Part shown: in pieces, positions 32,353-33,429 of the stretch
Layout of the letters: the number at the start of each line of letters is the position of its first letter
Numbering within the stretch: position 1 is the first letter of the stretch
NCBI GenBank assembly: GCA_011390385.1
Contig: JAABSN010000013.1
Location: 1-33,429 of the forward strand
Source of the DNA: Thioalkalivibrio nitratireducens
Lineage (GTDB): Bacteria; Pseudomonadota; Gammaproteobacteria; Ectothiorhodospirales; Ectothiorhodospiraceae
DNA: 33,429 nucleotides
Direction: 5' to 3'
The notes under the pieces: generated by a model
Seen by the model: the letters and a program-made list of their open reading frames with translations, nothing else
What the model was told of the DNA's origin: nothing
The model's database searches: none
Translations under genes and position numbers: made by a program

Positions 32353-33429
32353 TCACACGGGACGTTCGAGGATGGCCTGCATCAGGTCCACGCGGCGGGT
32401 CCGGAAACCGATCTCGCAGTACGCAAGGTAGTAGCGCCACATGCGCAGGAAGGGTTCCCCGTAGCCGAGGGCCTGGATGATGTCCGAGGAACGGCGCACC
32501 TCTTCGAACCATCGCCGCAGGGTGAGGGCATAGTCCATGCCGAAGAAGTCCTGCTCCAGCCGTTTCAGCCCGGAGGACTCCGCGACCGCGTTGAAGCGGG
32601 GCACGGGCGGCAGCATGCCCCCGGGGAAAATATAAAGCTGGATGAAATCCGCGCTGTCCCGGTAACGCGGGAAGACCTTCTCGTCGATGGTGATCACCTG
32701 CAGGGCGGCGCGGCCGCCGGGACGCAGGCATTCCCTCAACTTGTCGAAATACGTCGGCCACCATTCCTCGCCCACCGCCTCGAACATCTCGATCGAGACG
32801 ATGTGGTCGTATTGCCCGCGAAGATCGCGATAATCCTGGAGCTGCAAGTCCACGAGGTCGGACAGGCCGGCGCGGGCGACCCGTTCGCGCGCGTAATCGA
32901 GTTGCTCCTGCGACAGCGTGATCCCCGTGACCCGGTAGCCCTGGCGCGCGGCGGCCTCGGCAAAGCCGCCCCAGCCGCAGCCGATTTCGAGGATGTGCGC
33001 GCCGGGCTCGGCGTTCAGCCGTTCCAGCAGCCGCAGGTATTTGCGCTGCTGCGCCGTTTCCAGAGCCTCGTCACCCTTGCTGAAGAGGGCCGACGAGTAG
33101 GACATCGTCGAGTCGAGCCACTGCCGGTAGAACTCGTTCCCCAGATCGTAGTGGAAGCGGATATTGGCGCGACTTCCGCGTCGGCTGTTGCGGCGCAGGC
33201 GGTGCCGAAGGCCATCCAATTGCCGTTGCCAGACTGGGCGCTCGGCCAGGCGGGTGAGTGCTTCCTCGTTGTCTGCGGTGAATTGCAGCAACGCCTGCAG
33301 GTCCGGGGTGTTCCAGTCGCCGGCGATGTAACCTTCCGCGAAGCCGATTTCACCCCGGTTCAGCAGGCGGAGCAGACCGCGCCAGGGACGCCGGAAGTGC
33401 CAGACGGCCTCGGCGCCGCTCCCCGCACC
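32353..33429 (-). CDS. Cyclopropane-fatty-acid-synthase-like methyltransferase (partial)
   Basis: The 3' 359 codons; the gene runs off the window edge in an open frame (AGSGAEAVWHFRRPWRGLLR upstream of the visible core). SAM-binding motif ILEIGCGWGGFAEAAARQGY, then VSIEMFEAVGEEWW, YIFPGGMLPPV and a C-terminal WRYYLAYCEIGFRTRRVDLM are typical of the CFA family. In E. coli CfaS bicarbonate is held by residues including C139 and H266. Here the first is Ser (MSYSSALF) and the His strand reads LQVITI, so this is a divergent branch. It probably methylates or cyclopropanates membrane acyl chains. Operon mates are an MFS transporter and a chalcone-isomerase-like protein. Confidence 0.9.
   Translation of the reverse strand, partial: GAGSGAEAVWHFRRPWRGLLRLLNRGEIGFAEGYIAGDWNTPDLQALLQFTADNEEALTRLAERPVWQRQLDGLRHRLRRNSRRGSRANIRFHYDLGNEFYRQWLDSTMSYSSALFSKGDEALETAQQRKYLRLLERLNAEPGAHILEIGCGWGGFAEAAARQGYRVTGITLSQEQLDYARERVARAGLSDLVDLQLQDYRDLRGQYDHIVSIEMFEAVGEEWWPTYFDKLRECLRPGGRAALQVITIDEKVFPRYRDSADFIQLYIFPGGMLPPVPRFNAVAESSGLKRLEQDFFGMDYALTLRRWFEEVRRSSDIIQALGYGEPFLRMWRYYLAYCEIGFRTRRVDLMQAILERPV

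Overview
The window is high-GC, densely packed DNA from a bacterial chromosome. The gene set (fused CysG siroheme synthase, NarX/NarL-type two-component pair, RimK, RecJ, Lol-type outer-membrane lipoproteins, a cyclopropane-fatty-acid-synthase cluster) points to a Gammaproteobacterium. A Chromatiales-like sulfur oxidiser is my best guess, but no marker in the window proves it. I found no rRNA, tRNA or CRISPR array.

Layout. (1) 1-683: repeats only, namely a 180-bp MITE-like element with TA ends and tandem copies of a chromosomal palindromic repeat. (2) 684-8279: a tight six-gene operon on the + strand encoding a periplasmic VWA protein, an ABC ATPase, an FtsX-type permease, a SUMF1-fold exported protein and two coiled-coil lipoproteins. 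Order and domains match the TagT-TagS-TagR-TagQ trans-envelope complex plus the periplasmic half of PpkA, known from the threonine-phosphorylation pathway of type VI secretion. Here there is no kinase, phosphatase or T6SS gene. This is the most interesting part of the window. (3) 8620-11843: a large exported beta-rich protein translationally coupled to an S41 (Prc/CtpA-like) protease with a PDZ domain; the two may belong to the same envelope system. (4) 12042-14076: a TetR regulator and an AhpD-like protein divergent from an unknown gene, with a clear TetR-type palindrome between them. (5) 14605-16975: RimK, an aspartoacylase-like zinc enzyme and a small conserved protein. (6) 17127-22325: a decayed gene fragment, an AGCS sodium/amino-acid symporter, a RecJ-type exonuclease and an acyl-CoA desaturase. 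(7) 22511-26213: small proteins, a Sel1 protein, glutaredoxin, CysG, and an S24-fold protein without its catalytic lysine. (8) 26325-30124, minus strand: a NarL/NarX-like pair whose GAF domain carries a cysteine cluster, then a hypothetical protein and a GNAT acetyltransferase. (9) 30400-33429, minus strand: an operon of CFA-synthase-like methyltransferase (cut by the window edge), GPH/MFS transporter and chalcone-isomerase-like protein, the kind of membrane-lipid stress cluster often placed under RpoE/ChrR control.

How the parts work together. The 684-8279 operon would span the whole envelope: ATPase in the cytoplasm, permease in the inner membrane, VWA and SUMF1 proteins in the periplasm, lipoproteins at the outer membrane. 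I infer a signalling or mechanotransmission role, but what it signals to is unknown. Two repeat families are scattered between genes. One member of the hairpin family overlaps the stop codon of the chalcone-isomerase-like gene.
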